63,112 bases of DNA, taken from positions 1 to 63,112 of the forward strand of contig NZ_JOCX01000042.1 of the NCBI RefSeq assembly GCF_000717915.1. Reading direction: 5' to 3'. Shown piece by piece: positions 8,710-19,400 of this stretch. Source of the stretch: Streptomyces sp. NRRL S-244. GTDB lineage: Bacteria; Actinomycetota; Actinomycetes; Streptomycetales; Streptomycetaceae. Within the stretch, counting starts at the first letter, position 1, and the number at the start of each line of letters is the position of its first letter. The position numbers were made by a program, and so were the translations under genes. Under the pieces are notes generated by a model. That model worked only from the letters and a program-made list of their open reading frames with translations. It did no database searches and had not been told where the DNA came from.

Positions 8710-11160
8710 TCAGCCGGTGGATGCGGCGGTGGCGTCCGCCTCCTCCAGGAACCCTTCGGGGAAGGGCTGTTCGGCCCAGATGGTCTTGCCGCGGGCGTGG
8801 TAGCGGGTGCCCCAGAGCTGGGCGAGCTGCGCCACCATGAACAGCCCGCGCCCTCCCTCGTCGGTCTCCTCCGCGCGCCGTACGTGCGGGGAGGTGCTGC
8901 TGCCGTCCGAGACCTCGCAGATCAGCTCGCGGTCGCGGATCATCCGCAGCTGGATCGGCTCGCTGCCGTAGCGGATGGCGTTGGTGACCAGTTCGCTGAC
9001 CACCAGCTCCGTGGTGAACTCCAGCTCGTCCAGGCCCCATACGGCGAGCTGCCGCGTGGCGAGCGTACGGGCCCGGGACACGATCTCGGGCTCGGCCGGC
9101 AGGTCCCATGTGACGTGGTGCTCGGCCGGCAGCTCGTGCAGGCGCACCATCAGCACCGCCACGTCGTTCTGCGGCAGCACCGGGAGCAGCCGGCCGATCA
9201 CCGCGTCGCAGGCCTGGTCGAGCCCGTTCGGCGGGGTGAGCGCGATGCCCGAGAGCGCCTCCGGGAGCCGTTCGAGGCCGAGGTCCACGTCCCGGTCGGG
9301 CGCCGCGACCAGGCCGTGGCTGTAGAGCGCCAGTACGTCCCCGTCGTTCAGCGTCATCTCGGCGCTCTCGAACGGCGATCCGCCGAGACCGAGGGGAGGC
9401 CCGGCCGGAAGGGCCACGATGGCGGGCTCCCCGCCCACCGGCGCGAGTACGGGCGGCGGATGGCCCGCGCACGCCACGGCCAGCTGCCGCGTGATCGGGT
9501 CGAAGACGGCGTACGCGCAGGTCGTCCCGGCCGCACCGCCGGGGCGAGACCCGCTGGCACCGTCCTGGCCGTGCTCGTCCACGAACCGGTGGATCTGGTC
9601 GTCCATGTACGAGAGCAGCTCGTCGGGGGAGAGGTCGAGGTCGGCGAGGGTCCGTACGGCGGTCCGCAGCCGGCCCATGGTCACCGCGGCGTTCAGGCCG
9701 CGCCCCTGCGCGTCGCCCACCACCAGCGCCACCCGTGCGCCCGACAGCGGGATCACGTCGTACCAGGCCCCGCCCAGCTCCGCCTGTCCGTGCGCGGGCA
9801 GGTAGCGGGACACCGCCTCCAACGCGCCGAGCACCGGCAGCCGTTGGGGCAGCAGGCTGCGCCGCAGGGCCAGGGCCGCCGTCCGCTCGCGCGTGTAGCG
9901 GCTCGCGTTGTCGATGCACACCGCAGCGCGCGCCGCGATCTCCTCGGCCAGCAGGACGTCGTCCGGCTCGAACCCGTGGGCGCGCGCGTGGCGTACGAAG
10001 ACGGCGGCGCCGAGCACCGCCCCGCGGGCGGACATCGGCACGAGCAGCCAGGAGTGGACTCCGTACGAACGGACCCGCTCGGCCTGCGGGGGGTCGACCG
10101 GGGCGAGCTCCGCGATCAGCTCCTCGCCCGTCAGCAGCAACGGTTCGCCACTGGCCATGGCCCGGGTGAAGAGGGAGCCCGGCCCGGTGGTGAAGGGGTC
10201 GGGGTCGCCCGTCGCGACCGCCGCCTTCACCGGGCTTCCGGGTACGGAGGACGTCGCCGCGCGCAGCAGGGTCAGGGCCTCGCCCCCCGCGCCGACGAGC
10301 GGCTCCTCGCCGCCGAGGACCGGGCCGGGCAGGTCGACGTAGGCGTGGTCGGCGAACTCTGGTACGGCCACCTCGACGAGCTCCTGCGCGGTGCGCAGCA
10401 CGTCCAGCGTGGTGCCGATGCGCGTGCTCGCGTCGTTGACGAGCGCCAACCGCTCGCGCGCCCGGGCCCGTTCGGTCACGTCGGCCACCGTGTGCGCGAG
10501 CGCGATCAGCTCCCCGGAGCTGCTGCGCAGCGGGAGGATGGTCTCGGACCAGACGTGCTGCCGGTCGGGATCGCCGCGCAGCAGGCCCCGTACCTCGGTC
10601 TGGACCAGGGCCTCACCCGTCTCCAGGACATGGCGCTGGCGTGCTTCGAGGGCCGCCATGTCCAGCAGGTCGGGCGGTGCCACCTCGGACATCGTGCGCC
10701 CGACGAACTCCTCGTTCTCGAAGCCCGCGCCGCGCCGCAGCGCGTCGTTCTGCGCGATGAAGCGCAACTGCGTGTCGAACACGTCGATGAGGAAAGGGGA
10801 CTCGGTGAACAGCCCCCTGATCAGGGCCTCGCTGAGCTCGCGCCGCTGCGTGGCGTCGGTGTCGGTGGCCTGGATCAGCCACTGCCGGTCCCCGGCCGTG
10901 GACGTCATGGGCCGCGCGTGGAGCGCCACCTCGACCCCGCGCCCGCTCCGGTGCCGCAGGACCGCGTGCCCGAGCTCGGAGCGCGCGAGCAGCAGATCGG
11001 CCCCGCGCCACCCGTGCACCTCCCGGGCGGTGTACCCGAGCAGCCGCTCGGCCCCCGGCCCCCAGCCGATGACCACGCCGCGCGCGTCGAGCAGGGCGTA
11101 CGTCTCGTCGCCCGGTTCCGCAACCACGCCGGAGGCATCGTGGAACGCCGGGTCGTGCAT
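8710..11160 (-). CDS. PAS-PAS-GAF-SpoIIE-HATPase protein, probable pseudophosphatase
   Basis: 816-aa sensor with PAS (about 15-110), PAS (115-235), GAF (240-425), SpoIIE/PP2C-like domain (430-675) and an anti-sigma-type HATPase (685-800: N-box SELVTNAIRYG, later SDGSS and EGGRGLF). Family members dephosphorylate anti-sigma-factor antagonists using Mn-binding aspartates. Here the first metal motif GGDWYD reads GGAWYD (Ala465) and the TDGL motif reads YSHGL (His615), while VGD (Asp483) and ND (Asp666) remain. Two metal ligands are therefore missing, so the phosphatase is probably inactive while the kinase-like domain looks intact. The neighbour ending at 12545 is a canonical relative. Start: ATG 11160 or the adjacent GTG 11163; both have only weak ribosome sites. 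Confidence 0.85.
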   Translation of the reverse strand: MHDPAFHDASGVVAEPGDETYALLDARGVVIGWGPGAERLLGYTAREVHGWRGADLLLARSELGHAVLRHRSGRGVEVALHARPMTSTAGDRQWLIQATDTDATQRRELSEALIRGLFTESPFLIDVFDTQLRFIAQNDALRRGAGFENEEFVGRTMSEVAPPDLLDMAALEARQRHVLETGEALVQTEVRGLLRGDPDRQHVWSETILPLRSSSGELIALAHTVADVTERARARERLALVNDASTRIGTTLDVLRTAQELVEVAVPEFADHAYVDLPGPVLGGEEPLVGAGGEALTLLRAATSSVPGSPVKAAVATGDPDPFTTGPGSLFTRAMASGEPLLLTGEELIAELAPVDPPQAERVRSYGVHSWLLVPMSARGAVLGAAVFVRHARAHGFEPDDVLLAEEIAARAAVCIDNASRYTRERTAALALRRSLLPQRLPVLGALEAVSRYLPAHGQAELGGAWYDVIPLSGARVALVVGDAQGRGLNAAVTMGRLRTAVRTLADLDLSPDELLSYMDDQIHRFVDEHGQDGASGSRPGGAAGTTCAYAVFDPITRQLAVACAGHPPPVLAPVGGEPAIVALPAGPPLGLGGSPFESAEMTLNDGDVLALYSHGLVAAPDRDVDLGLERLPEALSGIALTPPNGLDQACDAVIGRLLPVLPQNDVAVLMVRLHELPAEHHVTWDLPAEPEIVSRARTLATRQLAVWGLDELEFTTELVVSELVTNAIRYGSEPIQLRMIRDRELICEVSDGSSTSPHVRRAEETDEGGRGLFMVAQLAQLWGTRYHARGKTIWAEQPFPEGFLEEADATAASTG

Positions 11161-11225
11161 CACTGCGCCCCACTTCCCGATCCGCGGAACGACTCTCTGC
11201 GTACTGCTCCGATTATCGCTCTGCG

Positions 11226-12422
11226 TCACCGCTTGTGCAGCCTGGGTCGAGCCCCACCGGAAGCCCCCTGCATCCCGCTCCCCGAGACGGCCTCGGCCCA
11301 GCCGCGGTTGACGGCTTCCTTCGCCTTCTCCCTCTGCGCCTCCGTGGGAAACGTCGGCGTGCCCTCGACCGTCGGCAGTTTCTCGGCGGCGGCCTTGTCG
11401 AGGGTGCCGTCCTTCTTCATCGCGTCCATGAGGACGGGTCGTGCATAGGCGCCGAGCCGGAGGTTCTGGCCCTCCGGGCTGAAGACGTACTCCTGCCACA
11501 GGCGTGCCGCCGCCGGGTGCGGGGCGTCCTTGTTCACCCCGCTCGCGTAGTACTCGGCGAAGCTCCCGTCGAAGGGGATGGCGGTCCGCCAGTCGACGTC
11601 CGTGCCCTTCCTGCGGAATTCGTCGGCGTATCCGAGGTTGAGGAAGTCCCAGTCGATGCTGATCGGGGTCCGGCCCTTCGCGATGGTGTCCGGAGTGGAT
11701 TCGACCGGGATGAAGTTTCCGTTCTTGCTGAGCTCGGCGAAGAAGTCGATACCGGGCTGGATGTCGTCGAAGGAACCCCCGTTCGCCAGGGCCGCCGCAT
11801 ACACTCCGGCGAAGGCGGAGCCGGACTTGGTGGGGTTTCCGTTGAGCGCGACCTGGCCCTTGTACTCGGGTTTGCGCAGGTCGGCGAAGGTCGAGGGGCA
11901 GGTCTTGACGCGCTTGGCGTCACAGCCGATCGAGACGTAGCCCCCGTAGTTGTTGGACCAGCGGGCCTGCGGGTCCTTCTGTTCCTCGGGGATCTGGTCG
12001 TACGGGGCGACCTCGTACGGCGCGAGCAGGCCCTGCCGGGCCGCGGGCTGCGCGAACGAGTCCCCCACGTCGACCACGTCGGGGGCGCGGCCGCCGCCCC
12101 TGTGCTCCTTCAGGGCGTTGATCTCGTCCTGGCTGGTGCCCTCGGGGTTCTCCACAGTGACCTTGATCCCGTACTTCCTCTCGAAGCCGTCGATCAGTGC
12201 GCCGTAGCCGGCCCAGTCGTCCGGGAGCGCGATCGCGTTGAGTGCGCCCTCCTTCTTCGCCGCTGCGGTCAGTGCCGCCATGCCGCCGGCGTCCGCCGCG
12301 GACGTGGCCACCGCGGGGGCTCTGGGCGTGGCGGTGGGCTCGTCTCCGCAGGCACCGAGGGGCGCCGCCGAGAGGGCCAGGCAGGCGGCGACGGAGGCTG
12401 TCCGGAGACGAGGTGCGGGCAC
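11226..12422 (-). CDS. ABC-type substrate-binding lipoprotein (spermidine/putrescine or iron-like)
   Basis: 398-aa extracellular solute-binding protein. The signal peptide ends in the lipobox LGAC and is followed by a bilobed-binding-protein sequence (KYGIKVTVENPEG, APDVVDVGDSF, GRTPISIDWDF, SPEGQNLRLGAYARPV) like polyamine (PotD) or ferric (FbpA)-type binding proteins. The GTG at 12422 has GGAG five bases upstream. No permease or ATPase gene is present in the window. The gene lies between two SpoIIE-type sensors on the same strand, 65 bases before the pseudophosphatase start. It may serve as an orphan binding protein or deliver a ligand to a sensor; this is conjecture. The ligand is unknown. 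Confidence 0.85.
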   Translation of the reverse strand: MPAPRLRTASVAACLALSAAPLGACGDEPTATPRAPAVATSAADAGGMAALTAAAKKEGALNAIALPDDWAGYGALIDGFERKYGIKVTVENPEGTSQDEINALKEHRGGGRAPDVVDVGDSFAQPAARQGLLAPYEVAPYDQIPEEQKDPQARWSNNYGGYVSIGCDAKRVKTCPSTFADLRKPEYKGQVALNGNPTKSGSAFAGVYAAALANGGSFDDIQPGIDFFAELSKNGNFIPVESTPDTIAKGRTPISIDWDFLNLGYADEFRRKGTDVDWRTAIPFDGSFAEYYASGVNKDAPHPAAARLWQEYVFSPEGQNLRLGAYARPVLMDAMKKDGTLDKAAAEKLPTVEGTPTFPTEAQREKAKEAVNRGWAEAVSGSGMQGASGGARPRLHKR

Positions 12423-12544
12423 GAAGGCTCCATTACGGGCGGTCGCGTACTGATCGAGGCCAGCGTACGTACGGAGGCCTCGGCAACGCAGTCCCGGACG
12501 GTGGTGTCCGCCGCCTTCCCTGCGGCTGCCGTACCGGCACGTCC

Positions 12545-15370
12545 TCAGGCCCCTTCGTCGTCCCACCCGGCCAGCAGAGCCTCCCCCAGGTCCGTCCCGG
12601 GCGGGGCGGCCCCGCCGTGGGGGGCCTGCTCGCTCCAGATGATCTTGCCGCGGGCGGTGTAGCGGGTGCCCCAGCGCTCGGCGAACTGCGCGACGAGGAA
12701 CAGGCCGCGGCCGCCCTCGTCAGTGGCCTCGGCCCGGCGCAGGTGCGGGGAGGTGCTGGACCCGTCGGAGACCTCGCAGACCAGGCTGCGGTCGTACAGC
12801 AGCCTCACCCGGATGGGCTCGGTGCCGTAGCGGATGGCGTTCGTGATCAGCTCGCTGAGGATGAGTTCCGTGGTGAAGGCGATGTCCTCCAGACCCCAGT
12901 CCGCGAGTCGGCGGGCGCAGGCGTTGCGCACCGGGGACACCGCCGCCGGGTCGGGGGGCACGTCCCACTCGGCGATCCGCGCGGGGTCCAGCCGGCGGGT
13001 GCGGGCCACGAGCAGCGCGACATCGTCGCTGGGCTTGGCGGGCAGCATCGCTTCGATCACCACGGTGCAGGTTTCCTCCGGGGTGCGGGCGGGCCCCGCC
13101 AGGGCGGCGCGCAGCGCTGCCAGGCCCGCGTCCGGATCGCGGTCGCGGCTCTCGATCAGCCCGTCGGTGAAGAGGGCCAGCCGGGAACCTTCGGGCAGGG
13201 TGACCGTCATGGTCTCCATGGGCAGACCCGCGCCCAGGCCCAGCGGCGGGGAGACCGGCACCTCGGGGAAGGACACGGTTCCGTCGGGGCGGACCAGGGC
13301 GGGGCCCGGATGCCCGGCGGTGGCGGCGGTCACCTGCCCCGAGACGGGATCGTAGATGGCGCACAGGCAGGTGGCTCCGGTGATGCCCTGCCACTCCTGC
13401 TCGTCGGTGTCGATGTGGGCGACCAGCTCGTCCAGGTGGCTCAGGAGCTCGTCCGGGGGCAGGTCGAGGGTGGAGAAGTTGTACACGGCGGTGCGCAGGC
13501 GGCCCATGGTGGCGGCGGCGTGCAGACCGTGGCCGACGACGTCGCCGACCACCAGCGCCACCCGGGCGCCGGGCAGCGGGATGACGTCGAACCAGTCACC
13601 GCCCACCCCGGCCTGGGCGGCCAGATAGCGGTGCGCGACCTCGACGGCGGACTGCTCCGGCACGCCCCGGGGCAGCAGGCTGCGCTGCAGGGTGACGGCC
13701 ATGGTGTGCTCGCGGGTGTAACGGCGGGCATTGTCGACGGACAGCGCCGCCCGGGCGGTCAGCTCCTCGGCGAAGGACACGTCCTCCTCGTCGAACGGCG
13801 CGGAGTCCTGCCCCCGCCAGTAGCCGGCCATCCCCAGCACCACGCCCCGGGCCCGCAGGGGCACGACGATCAGGGAGTGGAAGCCGCGGTCCAGGATCTG
13901 CAGGGCGTTGGCCTGGTTCTGGGACCGCCACCGGTGGGTGGCGCGCAGGTCCGCCTCCAGGACCGCGTGGCCGTCGGCCAGCCCGGTGGCCATGGGACCG
14001 GCGGGCGCGAACCGGATCAGCTCGCCGACGGGGGTGAGCGGGTGGTCCCCCTGAAGGCCGGCGACGGCGGTCCTGCGCATCTCGGTGTTCGTTTCGGGCG
14101 GCTCCTCGCCGCGCAGCACCGGGTCCAGCAGGTCGACCGTGACCACGTCGGCGAACCGCGGGACCGCCGCCTCCGCCAGCTCCTCGGCGGTGCGCTCCAC
14201 GTTCAGGGTCGTTCCGACCCGCACCCCCGCGTCGTAGAGCAGCTTCAGCCGCTCGCGGGCCACCTCGGCCCGGCCGGTGAGTGCCCGCAGCTCGGTGGTG
14301 TCCCGCAGCGTGACGACGGTCCCGGCCTGGCCGTAGGGGGCGGTGGGCCGGATGTTCACCGCCAGCAGCCGGTCGGCCGCCATGTGCAGCTCGTCGGTCG
14401 CGGAACGGCCCGATGCGATCGGCTCGGCGATCGCCTCGTCCAGACCCAGGTCCGTGACGGGGCGCCCTTCCGCGTCCGCGGGCAGGTCCAGCAGCCGGCG
14501 CGCCTCGTCATTGGCGAGCAGCAGCCGTCCGCCGCCGCCGACGATCAGTACGCCCTCCCGCACCGCGTGCAGCACCGCGTCGTGGTGCTCGTACATCCTC
14601 GTCATCTCGGCCGGTCCCAGGCCATGGGTCCGGCGCAGCAGCCGACGGCTCACCAGGGCCGTCCCGCCGGCGGACAGGGCGAGCACCGCGGCCGCGCTGC
14701 CGAGGACGACCGGCAGCTGCCGGTTCACCATGCCCTGGACGTTCTGGACGGTGACCGGGGAGGCCACGACGGCGATGACGCGGCCGTCGTGGTCCTTGAC
14801 GGGGACCACGGAGACCACGGACCGCCCCAGGGACCCTTCGAACGTCTCGGTGAAGGACTTGCCGGCCGCCGCCTTGGAGAAGGGGCCCACGACGCGCCTC
14901 CCGAGCTGCCGCGGGTCGCTGTGCGTGATGGTGAGCCCGTCCAGCGTGTACACGTTGATGCCGTCGACCCCCGCGATCTTCCGGGCGGCCTGGGCGCTCG
15001 GCTGGAGCACCGCGCTCGGATGGGGGCTGCGCAGGGCCGCGACGATTCCCGGGGACTCCGCGAACGTTCCGGCGGCGGCGAGCGTACGGTTCCGGGCGTC
15101 CAGCATGGCGTCGCTCCGTGCCTGCACCACGAGGGCCACCACCGCGGCGGCCACGAGGAGCACCACGACGCCCAGCTGCAGCAGGAACACCTCGCCGGCC
15201 ACGCTGCGCACGCTCAACAGGGAGGAGAGGCGCTGTGGCCTTCTCCTGGGGGGCTGGGCGGGCTCCTGATGCTCCTGGTGGTGTCCTGAGCGGGGAGGCG
15301 GAGGGCTGGAGGAGGAGCTCGTGGTAGAGCGGAGCAGCCAACGCCGGAAACGTCCCAGGAGGTTGCCCAT
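12545..15370 (-). CDS. membrane sensor SpoIIE-family protein phosphatase with HATPase domain
   Basis: 941-aa membrane sensor. A Ser/Pro-rich N-terminus precedes one membrane helix (LGVVVLLVAAAVVALVVQAR), an extracellular Cache/CitA-like sensor (about 110-250) and a second helix (about 250-275). Then follow PAS (about 290-400), GAF (about 405-600), SpoIIE/PP2C phosphatase and a C-terminal anti-sigma-type HATPase (SELITNAIRYG). Catalytic metal motifs are complete: VGGDWFDV, VVGDVVGHG, LFTDGLIES and SDDVALL. It likely senses an external ligand and controls an anti-sigma/antagonist switch. The ATG at 15370 is preceded by GGAGG at an unusually long distance (14 bases); ATG 15391 is the alternative. 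No antagonist or sigma gene is adjacent. Confidence 0.88.
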   Translation of the reverse strand: MGNLLGRFRRWLLRSTTSSSSSPPPPRSGHHQEHQEPAQPPRRRPQRLSSLLSVRSVAGEVFLLQLGVVVLLVAAAVVALVVQARSDAMLDARNRTLAAAGTFAESPGIVAALRSPHPSAVLQPSAQAARKIAGVDGINVYTLDGLTITHSDPRQLGRRVVGPFSKAAAGKSFTETFEGSLGRSVVSVVPVKDHDGRVIAVVASPVTVQNVQGMVNRQLPVVLGSAAAVLALSAGGTALVSRRLLRRTHGLGPAEMTRMYEHHDAVLHAVREGVLIVGGGGRLLLANDEARRLLDLPADAEGRPVTDLGLDEAIAEPIASGRSATDELHMAADRLLAVNIRPTAPYGQAGTVVTLRDTTELRALTGRAEVARERLKLLYDAGVRVGTTLNVERTAEELAEAAVPRFADVVTVDLLDPVLRGEEPPETNTEMRRTAVAGLQGDHPLTPVGELIRFAPAGPMATGLADGHAVLEADLRATHRWRSQNQANALQILDRGFHSLIVVPLRARGVVLGMAGYWRGQDSAPFDEEDVSFAEELTARAALSVDNARRYTREHTMAVTLQRSLLPRGVPEQSAVEVAHRYLAAQAGVGGDWFDVIPLPGARVALVVGDVVGHGLHAAATMGRLRTAVYNFSTLDLPPDELLSHLDELVAHIDTDEQEWQGITGATCLCAIYDPVSGQVTAATAGHPGPALVRPDGTVSFPEVPVSPPLGLGAGLPMETMTVTLPEGSRLALFTDGLIESRDRDPDAGLAALRAALAGPARTPEETCTVVIEAMLPAKPSDDVALLVARTRRLDPARIAEWDVPPDPAAVSPVRNACARRLADWGLEDIAFTTELILSELITNAIRYGTEPIRVRLLYDRSLVCEVSDGSSTSPHLRRAEATDEGGRGLFLVAQFAERWGTRYTARGKIIWSEQAPHGGAAPPGTDLGEALLAGWDDEGA

Positions 15371-15380
15371 AGTCCATTCT

Positions 15381-16264
15381 CTAACCTCCATGGGTTGTCG
15401 GCACATGCTGGTCGAGCGTCGCCATCCGGCACCCGGTGGCAGGCGCGGACGCTGAGCAGCGGTTCCGCCATGCGCTCGCACGCGCGGCCACCGCTCTGCC
15501 CTCGCAGCGGTGCACCAGCCACTCGGCGGTCTCCACCGGGTCGGGCCGGCCGGTCCGGCAGAACTCCAGGCGCGCCTCGGCCGGGCCGGTGGCGACGTTC
15601 CCGATCAGGCCGTCCGAGCCTTCGATCTCCCCGCACGCGCGGCCCAGGACATGGAGGGCCTCGCGGGCCACCTCCACCGCGTCAGCGGCCCGGCCGGCCG
15701 CCGTCAGCGCCCGCAGGGCGGTGACGGCGGCCGCAGCCTGCCGTCCGTAGGCGCGGGTGTCAGCGGGCTCGACGTAGCCGTAGTGGGCGAAGGGGCGGGT
15801 GTCGAGGAGGCTCAGGATGCGCTCCCGGGCGATGCCGGTGTCCTCCCCGGCGGTGGCCGTCCGCAATGCGAGGCGGCGGTGCAGGTCGCGGTCGTGGACG
15901 AATTGTTCCCGTACCAGGACGAGCAGTTCCCCGCGGGTGCGGGACTCCAGCCAGGCATCCGGCAGCCGGGTGCATGAGGCGGCGGCCGACCGCTGCGGCG
16001 GCACGGAGTCGGCCTGCCCCAGGACGGTCAGGCCCACCGCCACGCCATGCTCGCAGAAGTTGCCCTCCTGCCCGTACGGGCAGTCGCACCAGCCGGAGAG
16101 CCGGCCGTCCTCGTCCTCGGTCAGCTCGACCTCGTAGGCGTCGCTGCCGTCCACGGTCGCGGTGATCGCCTCATCCGCGATCTCCAGCCGGGACACCGTG
16201 GACAGATAGCCGAGTCCCGTTCGAAGGAGCGCGCCCCCGCGAGCCGGCGGGCCGGCCGGGCGCC
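15381..16264 (-). pseudogene. SWIM zinc-finger gene, frameshifted and truncated
   Basis: An open frame (start GTG 16196, 271 codons) encodes a SWIM zinc finger (CDCPYGQEGNFCEHG) followed by the helical region typical of actinobacterial SWIM proteins. The real N-terminus lies upstream in another frame: RRLAGARSFER is read in one frame, then GLGYLSTVSRLE-type sequence in the next. Restoring one G in the GGG run at 16216-16218 joins the two. The C-terminal end (after EWLVHRCEG) also departs from the expected family pattern and runs out only 10 bases before the SpoIIE start. I therefore call it a relic. SWIM fingers bind DNA or proteins; the biological role of this family is not established. A sequencing error could explain the N-terminal shift only. 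Confidence 0.6.
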
Positions 16265-16424
16265 ATTCTCGCTGGAACGCCGATTATGGGGCTGACGCCC
16301 GGCGTGATCGCTGCGCTCGGTATCGAGACCGGCCCGTTGTGGCACGAGCAGCACCAGGCTGGTCTCGCGGCGCGGGCCCGTTGCCGGGCCGTTTGCGCCG
16401 GAGCAAAGTCACAGTGGTGACGAG

Positions 16425-19400
16425 TTAGGTAAGGCGGAGGCAGAATAGGCCCCCCTCCGTCACGAGCCCCACTACCCCTTCACTGATGACTGTGATCCTT
16501 CTGATCGCCATGCCGAGATGCACTTGGCGCAGCAGACGTTCTGAGCCTGCCTCCACGAGCAAGATGGTGCCGTTGCTTGTACACACGATCGCGGCGCCGC
16601 GCTCTCCGACCGTGGTGAGTACGAGATGGGTGACTGGTTGGCTCTGCGGCACCTTCCAACTCCACTCAAACGAAGCATCCAAGATGGAAGCGACGTGGAC
16701 CCGGCCGGCCCGGTGGACAAAACCTACGACCGGTGATCCGTTCCATATCGCCAGGTCGTGGGCGAATGACGCATCGTATGGATTTGCTGCGAGAGGGATC
16801 CCCGGATAGTGGTCGGAGCTGATGTGGGCTTTGGCGAGTTGATCGAAGTGCGGCAGTTTGAAGATTCTGATGGCCTGCTCTTCGATGTCCACTACCGAGA
16901 GCAGTGACTCTCCTTCGGTGGCCAGTACCCGGAGGCTCATGCACCTGTTGGCAGCGATGTGCCCCTGATGGGTGCCATCGAGATTCCAAGCAGTGAGCCT
17001 GTCAGAGGACCGGCCGATGATCACTGGACGTCCGTCGAATGACGTTATCTGCATCTCTCTGATCGGCTTGAGGAAGTTGCCGGCCAAGCGGACGCGGCGC
17101 GATGAATTCCCATCAAATATGCGTACCCAGTGCGGAGCCCGCCATCGCCGCAGAAATCGGTACGCCATGATCGGCGCTCCCGGCGTCCCGCAGTATGACA
17201 TGTCCGGCAGGCGCATCTCTTCCAGGAGTCCGCAGTTGAAGATTGAGGTGATCTGACCAGAAGCTGGATCGATCAGACGGAGCGGCTTGGAAAAGTCGTT
17301 CCGCGCGAGGACGGGCTTACCGTCTATTTCTCCCACAACCAAGTCGGTATGGCTGGCGTCGACGGCGTCAGATCGGCGTACGGTCGGTCCTTCCTCCTCT
17401 CTCAGGGGTAGGTCCCTGACTTGGATGGAACTGCCGCTCGCGCGCCACGTGAGCAGGTGCGTACGGACCGAGTCGGAGGGAATCACGGTGAGCCGTGCCG
17501 ACTCAGACAACTCGGTGCGGAACCAGTTGCTCTGCCTACCATCAGAATCCGTCACCCTGACGTATGAGTACTGGGCCCACACACGGTATGAGCCACCGTC
17601 TGTCATTACCAGCGCTGAGGGCCCCATACCGCGACGGTAGAACCACTCCGTCACTCTCCCCCGCCGGATCACGGCTTGCGCGCGCCCGGTGAGCCGTGGC
17701 CGACCTTCTGACGATACGAGGATGTGGCCTCGGCGTACGGCCAGCGCCGCCACGTTCCTGCCCGTCAACCGATAATGGTGCTCGTCGCAGACCCGCCAGC
17801 CCTGTTCCGGGTCCACGGACCAGGTTGCAAGCTCCGCACGGCCTGCAAACCGGGGTGCTGTCCGCCCCACTCCCACAACCGCCGCCACGACCAAGCGGCC
17901 GTCAGCCATCCCCATGGCCAGCTGTTGCGGATGGCGCAGGCCAGAGAACCGAGTCGTGGCGAAGTCCATCTCATGGCGCTCTTGATCGGAGGTTCGCAAT
18001 CGGGAGGTCAGCCGGGCCAGGACTGAACCCGTGCCTGCGTCGATCAGTTGCACCGTCCCGTCGGCCGCCATCAGCCCGATCACGTAAGCGCCCTCTACTT
18101 CGGCGAGCGCGCACAGCGCCGCTCTCGTCTCTACGGGCTTTCCTATGCGGCGCCGTGTCCGGACGTCGAATACCTCGACGGTGCCTTCCCATTCGTTGCC
18201 GTGGCCGGAGTGGGCAAGCAGCCAGGGTGCGAGTGGCTCTTCGCAGGCCGTGAGTGCCAGGACATGGGGCAAGGCCGGGGGAGGCAACTGCCCGAGTCGT
18301 ACTCCTGTGTCGAAGTCCCACAGTTCGAGTCGGCTCGAAGCTTGGGCTGTGGCCAGCACCTTTGTCCCCGACACATCCAGGACCTCGGCACCCTTCAAGG
18401 GGGCAGAGAAGGCACCTATGGCCCGGAAGGGGTAGGGGCGCGCCGGTACTTCTGCCCACAATGTGTCCCAGGAGAGTTCGGGAAAGCGCAGGCGTACCGC
18501 CTCGGCAAGGGCATGTGCGCCGGACTGTATCGCGGAGAGTCGCAGCTGGGCTGCTGGTGAAGTAGCGGCGTCCTCCATCAGCAGCATGGGCGCACAGCGC
18601 TCGTACGCGGCACGGGCGGCTTGTGCCTCGGAACCTCGGACGTGCCGCAGCGCCCGGTGTAGGGCAGATGGCTCGGCTACGAGCAAGTAGGCCGGATCGA
18701 GGACAAGTTCGTCGAGCAGGGAGCTACCGGCGGCGTGGCTGGCCAGATGCGCCCGTACGTACGGATCTGCATCCGACCACGAACATGCGTCGGTCCCGGG
18801 GACGACCCGTACGGTCGTCAACAGCGCGGCGGCGATGCGCTCGGCTGCTGCCGGGCCACCGGCGGCCCGGAGCTCCTCCGCGTAGGATTCGTGATAGAGG
18901 CGGTAGACGGAGCGTGCCTGGCCATCCGGGCCGACGTCCTGATCCTCGACGATGTGTGCACTCGCCGATTCCAAGATCCAACGGATGTCTTGGCTCGTGA
19001 CTTCGTCACCAGTGAACGGGGCAGCGGTTGCGCGCCAAATGTCGCCTGCGGGGAGCCCGGAGCCCTCAGCGTGGGCAAGCGCCGTCAGGAGAGCACGGCC
19101 CCGGGCTTCTCTGACACGCAACTGTTCGTGCAGCGCCCAGCGGAATGCGGGGCCCGCTGAACCGTTCGGAATCTCGCTGAGCTCAGGAAGTTCCTTCTCC
19201 CAGCTGGGCACGCTCGTGTCGACCGGCTGTGCGCGGTGGGCGAGTGGCCGGGCGAGGAGGCGGGCAACCAGATAGTTCCGGTTGGCACGTGTCGAGATGG
19301 CGCGAGCCACCGGCTCCGCTGCGGCTTCGGTGTAGATGCCGATACTGCCGGGGCCGTCGGGAGCCAGGAGTAGCCGGCGCGCGTAGTCTTCGACGTCCCG

